This document shows, piece after piece, positions 18,999 to 27,515 of a DNA stretch of 37,225 nucleotides (the first letter of the stretch is position 1; each line of letters begins with the position of its first letter). The notes beneath the pieces are model-generated. The model was given only the letters and a program-made list of their open reading frames with translations. It did not search any database and had not been told where the DNA came from. The stretch lies in contig JAGQQW010000022.1 in NCBI GenBank assembly GCA_020426005.1, positions 1 through 37,225 on the forward strand. Direction: 5' to 3'. This DNA comes from Planctomycetota bacterium (GTDB lineage Bacteria > Planctomycetota > UBA1135 > GCA-002748355). The position numbers and the translations under genes were made by a program.

Positions 18999-20999
18999 TC
19001 AGCGCGAAAGCACCGAACGGCTACGATCCACTGCAGCGCCCTCACGAAGGACTCCATGGTTCTTTCGCCCCGAAGTGTCGGCGACGAACGGACCGTAGGC
19101 TTCGTCGAAATGCAGCAACGCGAGCGTCGCGTCGTCTGGCTCGAAACGCCGCGAAGGCTCGAAGGACTGTCCGTCGTACCGCGCGACCGAAGACACGCGC
19201 ACCTCGTCGATCGAACCAACGACGCCACTGTTCGGACCTCGCTTTCCAGTATCGCCACCGATGACGAACGGGAGAGCGTTCCGCGTGCGTCGCCCACTTC
19301 CTCGGGTCCGTGCGACGAGGTTCCCGTCCAGATAGACACGAACTTCGTGCCCATCGAACACTCCGGCGATGTGCTGCCAGACGGCCGTCTTCAGCAGCGT
19401 CTCACCGGTCTCGGCCGCACGGTACGCCCCATCGAGGTGCACCGCGAAGTCGATCGTTCCGTTGCTCACGAACAGCCCGAACTCCGACTGATCCGCTTGT
19501 CCGAGAAGTCCGCGCCGCCCATCGAGTTCCGTTGGCTGCACCCAGCACTCGATCGTGAACGGCCCGTCGGGAACGTCCAGGCGCGCGGAATCGAGAAGCA
19601 CGCAGCTTGCATCGCCACGAACCGACAAGGAGCCCGACCGAGCTGCATCGAACGGACGATCCTCCACCACGTCGAGCGCGACACCGAGCCTTGTGCGCTT
19701 CTTGGGCAACCCAACGCGACCCGCATCGGATAGCCACTCCGTCTCGACAGAGAACTCCGGCACGTCGAACCCCTCGAACCCGAGGTCCAAGCGCGACACT
19801 GCGAACGAGACGCGTCGCTCCTTCCCCGGCTCGATCGTCGCGTGCACATGGTCCGGCCCGAAACTCCATTGCTGTCCGACCTGCAGCGGCGTCACGCTGA
19901 TTTCGACAGGGAAGCTGGTCGGATTCGCCACGATCATCGATGCGACACCGAGCGCAGAGCCATCGGTCGCGACCTCGATCGGCTCCGACACGGTGGTGAT
20001 TGCTGCACCGCGCAGCATGTCGAGCTCGCGAAGACGCTCCTCGGTCAACTTCGTCGGGTCGATCACGGCGCCCACGGGGATCGTCGCGACTTGGATTCCC
20101 CCGTCACGAACCGTCACGACATCCAGGTGATGGACGAATCCGAGATCCGGAGCGTTCTCCTCCGACAAATGCCCTCCGGTAGTTGCCAGCGCGTGGTATT
20201 CGATGCCGTCCTTCTTGCCCGAATACACGATGCGATGGATGTGTCCGCCGAACACTGCAGTGACGTTGCCGGCGTTCTTCAAGATCGTGTGGACCTCGCC
20301 CCAGTTGGATCCGGGGTAACGACTCTCGATCCATCTCGGATGGTGGCAGAAAACGAACACGTGCTTCTTGTCGCGAACGGCTGCGAGTTCGGTCTTCAGC
20401 CAGGCGAGCTGCTCCGGGCTCATCTGCTGATGCCGCGCGTCCCGAATCCCTCTCGTGCCGTCCTTCGGATCGCCTTCGTCGGTGTAGAGCACGAAGAACG
20501 CGGCGTTCTTGTGCGTGAATCGATACCAGAGCGGACCGAAATGCGTCTCGTAGTCGCTCTCGTGTTCGGACTCCGGTCGCTTGGGCCCTCGCCAGTAGAT
20601 GTCGTGGTTCCCCGCGACCGGAAACCAAGCGCAGCGCAAACCCGCCATGACACCGCGGAACTCTTGCATCTGCTCGAGCCAGGCATCTCGCGCGTTGTAT
20701 CCCTGCACGAGGTCGCCAACGGTCATGACGAGATCCGGATCCAGCAAGTTCGTGTCACGCACGGCCTGCTCGAGCACGCGAATGCCCTCGGCGGGGCCGC
20801 CGGTTCGGTCACCGTAGATCACGAAGTGGAAGACGCCATCCTCGCGTGGCAAGGGTAGGACACGAGCATCCTTGCGGTTCGTGTGGACGTGCCGATCCAC
20901 GTCCTCCTGCGCGGCGTCTTGCGTGCGTCCGATCGCGGAGAACCACGCAGTGAAGATCAGGATGGGCACGATTCGGGCAACACGAGTCCGTCGATTCAT
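18999..20999 (-). CDS. Secreted calcineurin-like metallophosphoesterase fused to a LamG domain
   Basis: A 666-residue exported protein. The signal is near residues 8-25 (ARIVPILIFTAWFSAIG). The phosphoesterase domain (~57-330) has GDRTGG (Asp64), VGDLVQGY (Asp96), AGNHD (Asn131-His132), FCHHPRW and GGHIHR, the two-metal ligand set. The first motif is D-R-T rather than the canonical D-x-H. After a beta-rich linker, ~500-640 form a LamG/concanavalin-like jelly roll (FTIECWVQPTE, WQHIAGVFDGHEVRVYLDG, GSIDEVRVSS). It probably hydrolyses an extracellular phosphoester, with the LamG domain binding carbohydrate or surface; substrate unknown. The start at 20999 is supported by GGAGG 8 nt upstream. 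Confidence 0.9.
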   Translation of the reverse strand: MNRRTRVARIVPILIFTAWFSAIGRTQDAAQEDVDRHVHTNRKDARVLPLPREDGVFHFVIYGDRTGGPAEGIRVLEQAVRDTNLLDPDLVMTVGDLVQGYNARDAWLEQMQEFRGVMAGLRCAWFPVAGNHDIYWRGPKRPESEHESDYETHFGPLWYRFTHKNAAFFVLYTDEGDPKDGTRGIRDARHQQMSPEQLAWLKTELAAVRDKKHVFVFCHHPRWIESRYPGSNWGEVHTILKNAGNVTAVFGGHIHRIVYSGKKDGIEYHALATTGGHLSEENAPDLGFVHHLDVVTVRDGGIQVATIPVGAVIDPTKLTEERLRELDMLRGAAITTVSEPIEVATDGSALGVASMIVANPTSFPVEISVTPLQVGQQWSFGPDHVHATIEPGKERRVSFAVSRLDLGFEGFDVPEFSVETEWLSDAGRVGLPKKRTRLGVALDVVEDRPFDAARSGSLSVRGDASCVLLDSARLDVPDGPFTIECWVQPTELDGRRGLLGQADQSEFGLFVSNGTIDFAVHLDGAYRAAETGETLLKTAVWQHIAGVFDGHEVRVYLDGNLVARTRGSGRRTRNALPFVIGGDTGKRGPNSGVVGSIDEVRVSSVARYDGQSFEPSRRFEPDDATLALLHFDEAYGPFVADTSGRKNHGVLREGAAVDRSRSVLSR

Positions 21000-21128
21000 G
21001 TCCGAATCCTCCACGTGGATGTGGCCAGAATCATCAGTCGACCGTGAAGAAGACGCGAATCCACCGAAGACACGCCTCAAAACGCAGGTCGGTCGCGCCG
21101 AAAAGAGAAGGTACCAAAGAGATGGTAG

Positions 21129-21144
21129 CGGGGAAGAGCCCCCG
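21129..21144 (+). other. Leader hairpin upstream of the binding-protein gene
   Basis: CGGGG (21129-21133) and CCCCG (21140-21144) form a 5-bp GC stem around a 6-nt loop. It lies 37 nt before the ATG at 21182, in the purine-rich 182-nt gap between divergent genes. It does not match a riboswitch I know. A regulatory role is speculative. Confidence 0.25.
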
Positions 21145-21181
21145 TGAAGGCAGAGGAGCAGTTCGAAGACGGAAGGACCGC

Positions 21182-22165
21182 ATGAGATCGCTATCAGCTA
21201 CCGCAGTTCGAACTCGGTCCTTGCTCTCGCTCTTGGCCCTGATCCTGGCCTTGGCGGTGTCGGGCTGCTCGAAGGGTGATCGAGAACACTGGACCGTCGT
21301 CGCGAGCTTCACGAACGCGAGTGGGCCCGAAATGCTCGCGATTCGCCAAGAGCTCGAAGCAGCCGCGAATCGCGACAAACGTATCGAGCTGCGCGTAGAC
21401 GACTACCACGGGATCATCGAAAGTCAGTGCAAGCAACTCGCGAGTCGTGACGACCACGGCGACGTGCTGATCGTCGTTCCGGATCGGCCGGTCGTCCTCG
21501 ATCGCATCCTTCACGATCTGCACAAGCATGGGCAGCAAGTGATCGCACTGCGATACGACATCGGTCACGACGACTTCTCGGTTGCCCTGTTGCCGGACGA
21601 CCTCACGATCGGTCGAGCCGCAGGGACGTGGGCAGCGAGTCACCTGGTGGACGGTGGAAACATCGTTGCCCTCAAAGGCAACATGTCCGTTCGCCGGAGT
21701 CAGGAGCGACAACGCGGTTTCTTGCAGGGACTCACACCGAAGCCGACGCGCAACTCCGCAGAACCACCCAATGCTCCGAAGCTCGTCTACGAGAGCGAAA
21801 CGGATGGGACGCGCAGTGGCGCTTCCCGTGCGATGCGCGATGCCCTGGTCGCTCAGAGCAAGATCGATGTCGTCTTCGCACACAGTGACGAGATCGCATT
21901 CGGTGCCTACGAGTGCGCGGTGGCCGCCGGACGCGAGCGCGAGCTCGCGATCATCGGCGTCGGCGGTCTCGCCGACACCGGACTCGCATGGTTGTCCGAC
22001 GGCATTCTCGCTGCAACGTTGACCGTTCCCCACGGCGGCGAAGAAGCGATCAACTACGCCATGCGGATGTTGTCCGGGGAACGCTTCGATGCCGCGCGCG
22101 TGAGGCTCCCGAGTCGGCTGTACACGTTCGACAGCGTCCAGACCGGCGGAACGCCGATACGCTGA
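21182..22165 (+). CDS. Sugar-type (RbsB/LacI fold) periplasmic binding lipoprotein
   Basis: A 327-residue protein. The signal peptide ends in lipobox VSGC (LILALAVSGCSKGD), so it is a lipoprotein. The rest follows the type-I periplasmic binding fold of ribose-binding proteins: QCKQLASRDDHGDVLIVVPD, TIGRAAGTWAASHL, IVALKGNMSVRRSQERQRGF, VVFAHSDEIAFGAYECAV, ATLTVPHGGEEAINYAMRM. It probably binds a sugar or similar small ligand in the periplasm. No permease, ATPase or sensor kinase gene is adjacent, so its partner is unknown. ATG 21182 was chosen for GGAAGGA 4 nt upstream and the signal peptide. Divergent from the metallophosphoesterase; convergent with the DUF6498 gene, stops 2 nt apart. Confidence 0.87.
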   Translation: MRSLSATAVRTRSLLSLLALILALAVSGCSKGDREHWTVVASFTNASGPEMLAIRQELEAAANRDKRIELRVDDYHGIIESQCKQLASRDDHGDVLIVVPDRPVVLDRILHDLHKHGQQVIALRYDIGHDDFSVALLPDDLTIGRAAGTWAASHLVDGGNIVALKGNMSVRRSQERQRGFLQGLTPKPTRNSAEPPNAPKLVYESETDGTRSGASRAMRDALVAQSKIDVVFAHSDEIAFGAYECAVAAGRERELAIIGVGGLADTGLAWLSDGILAATLTVPHGGEEAINYAMRMLSGERFDAARVRLPSRLYTFDSVQTGGTPIR

Positions 22166-22170
22166 CGTCA
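22163..22170. other. Palindrome joining convergent stop codons
   Basis: TGACGTCA is a perfect 8-bp palindrome made of the two facing TGA stops and a central CG. Upstream in the plus-strand gene, CGGCG (22144-22148), GAA, CGCCG (22152-22156) can form a small hairpin that could aid termination. The palindrome itself has no loop, and most of its symmetry follows from the stop codons. Confidence 0.25.
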
Positions 22171-22884
22171 CTCGCCTTGCAGACGGTGTTCGCGCGTGTG
22201 TGCGACGGCATCGATCACGGTCTTGATGATGACCAGGATCGCGACGAGCGCGAGAGGCGCGCCAAGCAGGGCGATCGCGAATCCTCCGAGGACGATCGTC
22301 ACGTGCATCACGATGATGCGCTTGTAAGGAGACGCGAAAACACGCGAAGCGTCGACATCGTGCCGTTCGCCACCGATCCACCAGTGCACGACGAACGAAA
22401 TCGCATGACTCACGAACAAACCCACGACGCCTAGCCGAACCGGCTCGAGAGTCTCGATCAGCGCGCTGAGCCCACCGAGCGGCCCACCATGCATGCTCGA
22501 AAGTGACGTCCCCATGCTGAAGAACGCCGTCAGGAACATCGCGTGCACGAACATGAAGCCGCCGAAGTGCACACAGAAGAAGGCAGACAAGAAGAGCCGG
22601 CGGACGACTGCGAACCCGTCTCTGGACTGCCGGATCGATGGCGTGCTCTCGCCATCCCCGTCGATCTGCTGCTCGTCCATCGCGCTGGCGGTGAGGATCT
22701 TCAGGATCGTGAAGACCCCGATGATCGCACTCTCGGCCCAGTAGAGGACGAGCACCTGTCGCACTTCGATCTTGTCGAGCAAGACCGCGATCAACACGCC
22801 GAGGTTGGCTGCGATCAACGTGATCAGGGAGATCGTGCGGCGCGCTCTCGTGTCGAAGAACATAGCGCAGTGCAGGATGAACAT
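22168..22884 (-). CDS. DUF6498-type membrane protein
   Basis: A 238-residue polytopic membrane protein with about five or six helices (ISLITLIAANLGVLIAVLL; FLSAFFCVHFGGFMFVHAMF; GVVGLFVSHAISFVVHWW; VTIVLGGFAIALLGAPLALVAI). The segment VLVLYWAESAIIGVFTILK is the hallmark of the DUF6498 family, of unknown function. The start at 22884 has GAGG 3 nt upstream; ATG 22863 is the alternative and lacks one. Divergent from tatD with 56 nt between starts. No function can be assigned. Confidence 0.75.
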   Translation of the reverse strand: MFILHCAMFFDTRARRTISLITLIAANLGVLIAVLLDKIEVRQVLVLYWAESAIIGVFTILKILTASAMDEQQIDGDGESTPSIRQSRDGFAVVRRLFLSAFFCVHFGGFMFVHAMFLTAFFSMGTSLSSMHGGPLGGLSALIETLEPVRLGVVGLFVSHAISFVVHWWIGGERHDVDASRVFASPYKRIIVMHVTIVLGGFAIALLGAPLALVAILVIIKTVIDAVAHTREHRLQGE

Positions 22885-22940
22885 GCGCCTCGTCGAACGC
22901 CAGGATCGACTCCGGCTCGGTCGCTTCGTACGCTGACGCG

Positions 22941-23759
22941 GTGATCGACATCGGAGTCAACCTCACGAGTTCCAAGTTCGACGGCGACCGTGCTGCGGTC
23001 GTCGACCGCGCCCGACGCTCGGGTGTCGAAGCGCTCGTGATCACGGGCACGAACGTGCGATCGAGTGTCGACGCCGCCGCGCTCTCCGAGGAGTTCGACG
23101 CGTATTCGACTGCCGGCGTTCATCCTCATGATGCGAAGGACTGGGACGAAGGCACCCTGGATCGCCTCGAGGCCTTGTCTCATCACGAGCGCGTCGTTGC
23201 GATCGGAGAATGCGGCCTGGATTTCGACCGCAACTACTCACCTCCCGCTGCGCAGCGTGACGCGTTCGAGCGACAGCTGACGCTTGCTCGCGATCTACGG
23301 ATGCCGCTCTTCTTGCACGAACGCAGTGCCCACGACGCGATGATCGAGATTCTCGAACCGATCCGAGACAGCTTGCGAGAAGTCGTCGTTCACTGCTTCA
23401 CGGGGTCGCGACCGCAGCTCGCCCGGTATTTGGACCTCGACCTGCACATCGGGATCACGGGCTGGATCTGCGACGAACGACGCGGCTCGGAGCTGTACGA
23501 GATCGTGGCGGACATCCCCTACGAACGCCTGATGCTCGAAACGGACGCGCCGTGGCTCCTACCACGAACTCTGCGACCGAGGCCGAAGAACGGGCGAAAC
23601 GAACCGGCGTTCTTGCCCGAGATCGTTCGAACGGTTGCTCGAGCGCGCGGAGAGACCGAGGAGGTCATTGCGCGGGTGACGACGGCGACGGCGCGTCGGT
23701 TCTTCGGTCTCGATCCGTGCCAGGTCCCGTCACGCGGCGACGCCGAATCGGGATCGTGA
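22941..23759 (+). CDS. tatD: TatD family metal-dependent hydrolase/nuclease
   Basis: A 272-residue protein collinear with E. coli TatD, a metal-dependent 3'-5' exonuclease implicated in DNA repair. The N-terminus reads DIGVNLTSSKF, the E. coli-TatD-specific form in which the first His-x-His is absent. Metal-site residues include Glu90 (GECGLDF), His126, His151 (HCFTG) and Asp202 (ETDAPWLLPR). GWICDERRG and RRNEPA-like PKNGRNEPAFLP are also conserved. The start is GTG at 22941 with no Shine-Dalgarno; TACGCT ends 6 nt upstream. A C-terminal tail of ~15 residues beyond FFGLD is unusual and lies in the 95-bp overlap with the convergent EamA gene. Confidence 0.95.
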   Translation: MIDIGVNLTSSKFDGDRAAVVDRARRSGVEALVITGTNVRSSVDAAALSEEFDAYSTAGVHPHDAKDWDEGTLDRLEALSHHERVVAIGECGLDFDRNYSPPAAQRDAFERQLTLARDLRMPLFLHERSAHDAMIEILEPIRDSLREVVVHCFTGSRPQLARYLDLDLHIGITGWICDERRGSELYEIVADIPYERLMLETDAPWLLPRTLRPRPKNGRNEPAFLPEIVRTVARARGETEEVIARVTTATARRFFGLDPCQVPSRGDAESGS

Positions 23760-24645
23760 TGAGAGCGAGACCGACCAAGATCGCGACCCCGGCAACCATG
23801 GTCCAGGCGGTCATCCGTTCGCCCAGGAAGACCGCGCCCGCAGCCGCCGCGATCACGGGCTGCAAGAAGATGTAACTGGCGACCGTCGACGCTCGAACTC
23901 GAGCGAGTGCGAAGAGGTTGAAGAGGTACGCGATAATCGTCGGAAACGCGAGGATCGCCGCCAAAGCGATCCATGCGCCGCTGTCCGCATGGCGCGGCAT
24001 CCATGTCTCGCGATTCGCGAACAACGGCACGGTCCACGCACTCGAGACGAACACCCACGCGACGACGATCAGCGATGGCGTCGTTCGCAGGACGGGCTTC
24101 ATCGCGACCAGATAGATCGAATAGAGGACGACGTTGCAGAACATCAACGCATCGCCGCGCACCGTGTCCCGTCCGAAGTCGAACCCTTCCCCGAAGAACA
24201 GCAAGAACGTCCCCGAGAACGCGGCCACGATTCCGATCGCCCGGCGGAGGACGAGAGTCTCTTGTCGAACCAAGATCGCGATGCACGTCGTCACGACCGG
24301 AATCGAAGCCATCAAGATGCCGGCATGCGTGGATGTGGAAAGGCGCAGCCCTTCGAGGAAGAACAGCTGATTGAGCACGATCCCGAGCAACGCACACACT
24401 TGAATCCTCAGGAGCACTCGCGGTGGCAAGAGCACCCGACGCCCGTGAATCGCGAGGGCGATGACCCCGAAGAACACCGCAGCGACGACGAGCCGCCAAC
24501 CGACGATGACACGCGGCGAGAACGCGACGAAGGCCTCCTTGCCGATCCAAGGAAACAACCCGAAGCAGAATTGCACGATGACGAGGGCGATATGGCCCCA
24601 CGCGGGCGCCGGCGCGCCAGAAGTCTCACGCGGCAACGATTTCAC
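23665..24645 (-). CDS. EamA/DMT superfamily transporter
   Basis: A 326-residue inner-membrane protein with ten predicted helices in two EamA repeats (first ~15-145, second ~165-300). Markers are LSTSTHAGILMASIPVVTT, EGFDFGRDTVRGDALMF, and in the second repeat RVRASTVASYIFLQPVIAA with FLGERMTAW. These are drug/metabolite exporters; the substrate cannot be predicted. The start is GTG at 24645 with a G-rich stretch 5 nt upstream. The Arg-rich, disordered-looking C-terminal tail (~25 residues) extends into tatD on the opposite strand, so the two 3' ends overlap by 95 bp. Divergent from the DUF1579-like gene, 79 nt apart. Confidence 0.93.
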   Translation of the reverse strand: MKSLPRETSGAPAPAWGHIALVIVQFCFGLFPWIGKEAFVAFSPRVIVGWRLVVAAVFFGVIALAIHGRRVLLPPRVLLRIQVCALLGIVLNQLFFLEGLRLSTSTHAGILMASIPVVTTCIAILVRQETLVLRRAIGIVAAFSGTFLLFFGEGFDFGRDTVRGDALMFCNVVLYSIYLVAMKPVLRTTPSLIVVAWVFVSSAWTVPLFANRETWMPRHADSGAWIALAAILAFPTIIAYLFNLFALARVRASTVASYIFLQPVIAAAAGAVFLGERMTAWTMVAGVAILVGLALITIPIRRRRVTGPGTDRDRRTDAPSPSSPAQ

Positions 24646-24724
24646 TCAGGCCCCCGCCTCGCGTGTGTCGAATAGACCAGCAGTCGAAAGCCGTCTACGC
24701 ACCCTCCGAATTCGCATCTTCATC

Positions 24725-25357
24725 ATGTCCATTCCCGTTTCACAACTCGCGCTCTGTGTCCTCGCACTCTCGGCTCTCGGAGCTCAGCGCGCTCCGCAGA
24801 TCGACACGACCACTCCGAATCAGGACACGATGGAGCGGATCGTAGCCGCGCGCGAGACGGGCCCCGAGCACCTTCGTCTGATGGACTGTCTAGGGAGCTG
24901 GGAAGTCGAGCGCCGCGAGTGGCGCGTGGCGGGCCAACCCGAACCCGCGATCACCAAGGCCATCGTTCACAACACGTCGATCCTCGGTGGCCGCTACCTG
25001 CGAATGGCGATGACCTGGAGGGTCGGCTCCGAACTTCGCGAAAGCGTCTCTTTCGTCGGCTTCGACAAGCGAAAGGGGAACTACGACCTCATCACGCTCG
25101 ACTCTGCAACGACCTGGCCAACGCGATCCACCGGGACTTGGGTGCAAACGAAGAACAACATCGTGTTCGACTCCGAGCAGAACGACCCGCTCACGAATCA
25201 GACGACTCAGTTGTCGACGATCTTGGCCTTCACGAAAGGCTCGTGGCAGGTGTCGGTGAACAAAATAGTCCACGTGCCCGGTGTCGACGAACCGACTCGA
25301 TTCAAGGCACTCGAAATCGTGTCGACCAAGAAGACGGCCGCGGTCGTCGGGCGCTGA
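24725..25357 (+). CDS. Secreted DUF1579-like protein
   Basis: A 210-residue protein with an N-terminal signal (VSQLALCVLALSALGAQ). The mature part looks like DUF1579, a small beta-barrel-like family: LRLMDCLGSWEVERREWRV, then SILGGRYLRMAMTW, VSFVGFDKRKGNYDLITLD and STGTWV. The glycine-arginine GGRYL step and the GFD..KG.Y step are the recognisable points. Function is unknown for the family. ATG 24725 was chosen because it begins the signal peptide; no strong Shine-Dalgarno. It ends 32 nt before the convergent stop of the hydrolase gene. Confidence 0.7.
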   Translation: MSIPVSQLALCVLALSALGAQRAPQIDTTTPNQDTMERIVAARETGPEHLRLMDCLGSWEVERREWRVAGQPEPAITKAIVHNTSILGGRYLRMAMTWRVGSELRESVSFVGFDKRKGNYDLITLDSATTWPTRSTGTWVQTKNNIVFDSEQNDPLTNQTTQLSTILAFTKGSWQVSVNKIVHVPGVDEPTRFKALEIVSTKKTAAVVGR

Positions 25358-25389
25358 TCACCCGTGGATCGCAGCTGGTAGCGCGCGCT

Positions 25390-27507
25390 TCACTGGAATC
25401 GAATCGACACGGTCGCGCCGGCTTCGACGACGGGCCCCGGAATGAGCACCGGTAGAACGCGCATGTCGAGTCCCCGAAGTTCGTTCGGCAGCTTCGGAAC
25501 CTGCTCGAGGTGCAACACCGGACGCGCGACTCCGAACGCGTCCGTGACCCCCACGAAGCCGGCGAAGATCGGCGACGTCACGAACTGGAACGCGAAATCG
25601 GTGAACGCATCGCGCGTGAACCAGAAGCCGCGACCGCCGGGGATCGGTGAGTAGGACGGCTCGGAGAGCGACAGCAAGATCAGATACGGCAGGCCTCCAC
25701 GTGCGTTCGACGTTTGCAAGAACATCTCTGCCGGTAGCGGCTTGTCGATTTCCATGTCGAAGATGCCGGTCCCGAGATCGACGCGCGGCATTGCGCGGAT
25801 CGGCAGTTCGAGACACGTCTTGCGGAAGACCGGAAAATCGATGTCGAACGCGAACGCCGAAAACGATGGCTGAAGTCGGAATCGATCCGTGTCCCCTGGC
25901 CGTTGGAATACTTGGTTGGAGATCTCGAGCACGAGTTGAGCTCCAGCAGCAACGACGGCCGTCGAACAGCCAAAAGCGATTCGATAGTCGGCCGTGGCGA
26001 GCGACGCATTCTGGAAGGCACGCCCTCCGGTCGCGATGAGTTGCCGCGAACCGTTCGGTAGTTGCGCGAACAGACGAATGCCAACTTGGAAATCAGCGTG
26101 TGTCGGAGTCAATGGCAACGTGACCGTGCCGTCCCCCGCAAGCTCGAGATCGACGGCAAGTGGAGCGCCGACGAACTCCAACTTGTCGACCGGCAAGGCA
26201 GTCGCGACCGTCGCGAGCTTCGTACGGTCTCGTGCGAAGTCTCGCCAGTCGTAACTTCCATTGACGACGTTCGTGATCCGACGACGGCCCACGAACACGT
26301 CCTCGTTGGCCGTTCGCAACTTCAACGCCGCGTCGAGGTCGAGCCGCAGCACCTCGGTATCCTTGGCCGGATACTCCGAATCCTCGCGCAGGCGCCAGAT
26401 GCTCTGCACCAACGAGTACTGCACCGGGTCGCCGGGAATCGCCGCCGTGATGACCGGCGGACCGCCATCGGGCCCGACGTGACGACGCTGGAGATAGGTC
26501 TCGAACCACCGCATCGCCATGCGTTGGCGCAAGATGAACTGATACGTGTTGAGCGGCGTGCTGTGGAAACCCGTCGAAACGAGGAGACGCCTCGGGGTCG
26601 TTGGAGGCAACGTGCCGAGGGCCGCGATCGCACGATCCGGCGTCAAGAACTCATCGAGCCAGCTCATGACACTGAGCACTGGAACGGTCGAAGTCGCGAG
26701 TTCTTGAACGAAGTCACGCCCCGGATCGGCGCGTAACCAATTCCTCAACCCGGCAGGATCGTCGCGATCGAAATACCCTTCGACCGTTTGCCGCCAGGTG
26801 GCATCGAACCGAATGATCTCTTCCTTCGGGTCCGCGAGCCAGGAGCCGAGGAGTTCATGGAACGAGGTGCCGTCCGGAACGAGGACGTCGATCGTCTGTG
26901 GCGCCATGATGCGCGGCACGACGGCGCTGATCGTCGGGAAGGCGCGCGTGCGGCGCGGGTTGTTCGGCAAGAGCTTGCCCGAGTAGGCCGCCGCGGCCCA
27001 CGCGTGGATGCCACCCTGACTGTCCCCGACGACGCCGATACGACTCTTGTCGACAGTGTCGGGCCAGCGCTCGGAAGCCCATTCGATGATCTCGGCGAGA
27101 TCGATCCACTCATCGAGCGTCCAGAGTCTCGAACCGCGGCCGGGATTGAGCGCTTTGGTCGACGCTTGTCCACGGACGTCGTACGTGACGACCAGGTAGC
27201 CCTCGTCCGCCATCGCGTCGGCTTCGGGAGCGAACGATACGTGGGAAGATCCGAGCCCCGGCACGAGCACGATGAGCGGCCACCCCGAAAGCGGCGGCGG
27301 ATCGCCCGGGTACGAGACCCTCGCGGTCGTGCGGAAGTTGTCGCTGTAGACGATGGCCTGATCGGCCTCGACGACCACGTGCCCGGCTTGCACGTGTTGC
27401 GCGAGCACGGACCGCGCAAGGACGGTGCATGTGCTAGCCAACACTACGAGGGTCGAGGAGCGGAGCATCCCGTGCGCGATGGTGCGACGCCACATGGCAA
27501 AGCACAT
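25390..27507 (-). CDS. Secreted CocE/NonD-type serine hydrolase, paralogue 1
   Basis: A 705-residue secreted hydrolase. A signal lies at ~15-37 (LRSSTLVVLASTCTVLARSVLAQ). The alpha/beta-hydrolase core has the X-Pro dipeptidyl-peptidase/CocE layout: TYDVRGQ (109-115), nucleophile Ser163 in GVVGDSQGG, Asp285 in VMSWLDEFLTP, His315 in STGFHSTPLN. A jelly-roll-like domain follows (~440-590) and then an extra ~115-residue beta-rich C-terminal module (PYLILLSLSEP, FAGFVGVTDAFGVARP). It likely cleaves an ester or amide bond outside the cell; substrate unknown. Start candidates are ATG at 27507, 27495 and 27468. 27507 was chosen for its position 8 nt after the upstream stop, suggesting coupling. Confidence 0.85.
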   Translation of the reverse strand: MCFAMWRRTIAHGMLRSSTLVVLASTCTVLARSVLAQHVQAGHVVVEADQAIVYSDNFRTTARVSYPGDPPPLSGWPLIVLVPGLGSSHVSFAPEADAMADEGYLVVTYDVRGQASTKALNPGRGSRLWTLDEWIDLAEIIEWASERWPDTVDKSRIGVVGDSQGGIHAWAAAAYSGKLLPNNPRRTRAFPTISAVVPRIMAPQTIDVLVPDGTSFHELLGSWLADPKEEIIRFDATWRQTVEGYFDRDDPAGLRNWLRADPGRDFVQELATSTVPVLSVMSWLDEFLTPDRAIAALGTLPPTTPRRLLVSTGFHSTPLNTYQFILRQRMAMRWFETYLQRRHVGPDGGPPVITAAIPGDPVQYSLVQSIWRLREDSEYPAKDTEVLRLDLDAALKLRTANEDVFVGRRRITNVVNGSYDWRDFARDRTKLATVATALPVDKLEFVGAPLAVDLELAGDGTVTLPLTPTHADFQVGIRLFAQLPNGSRQLIATGGRAFQNASLATADYRIAFGCSTAVVAAGAQLVLEISNQVFQRPGDTDRFRLQPSFSAFAFDIDFPVFRKTCLELPIRAMPRVDLGTGIFDMEIDKPLPAEMFLQTSNARGGLPYLILLSLSEPSYSPIPGGRGFWFTRDAFTDFAFQFVTSPIFAGFVGVTDAFGVARPVLHLEQVPKLPNELRGLDMRVLPVLIPGPVVEAGATVSIRFQ

Positions 27508-27515
27508 TCGAGAGT

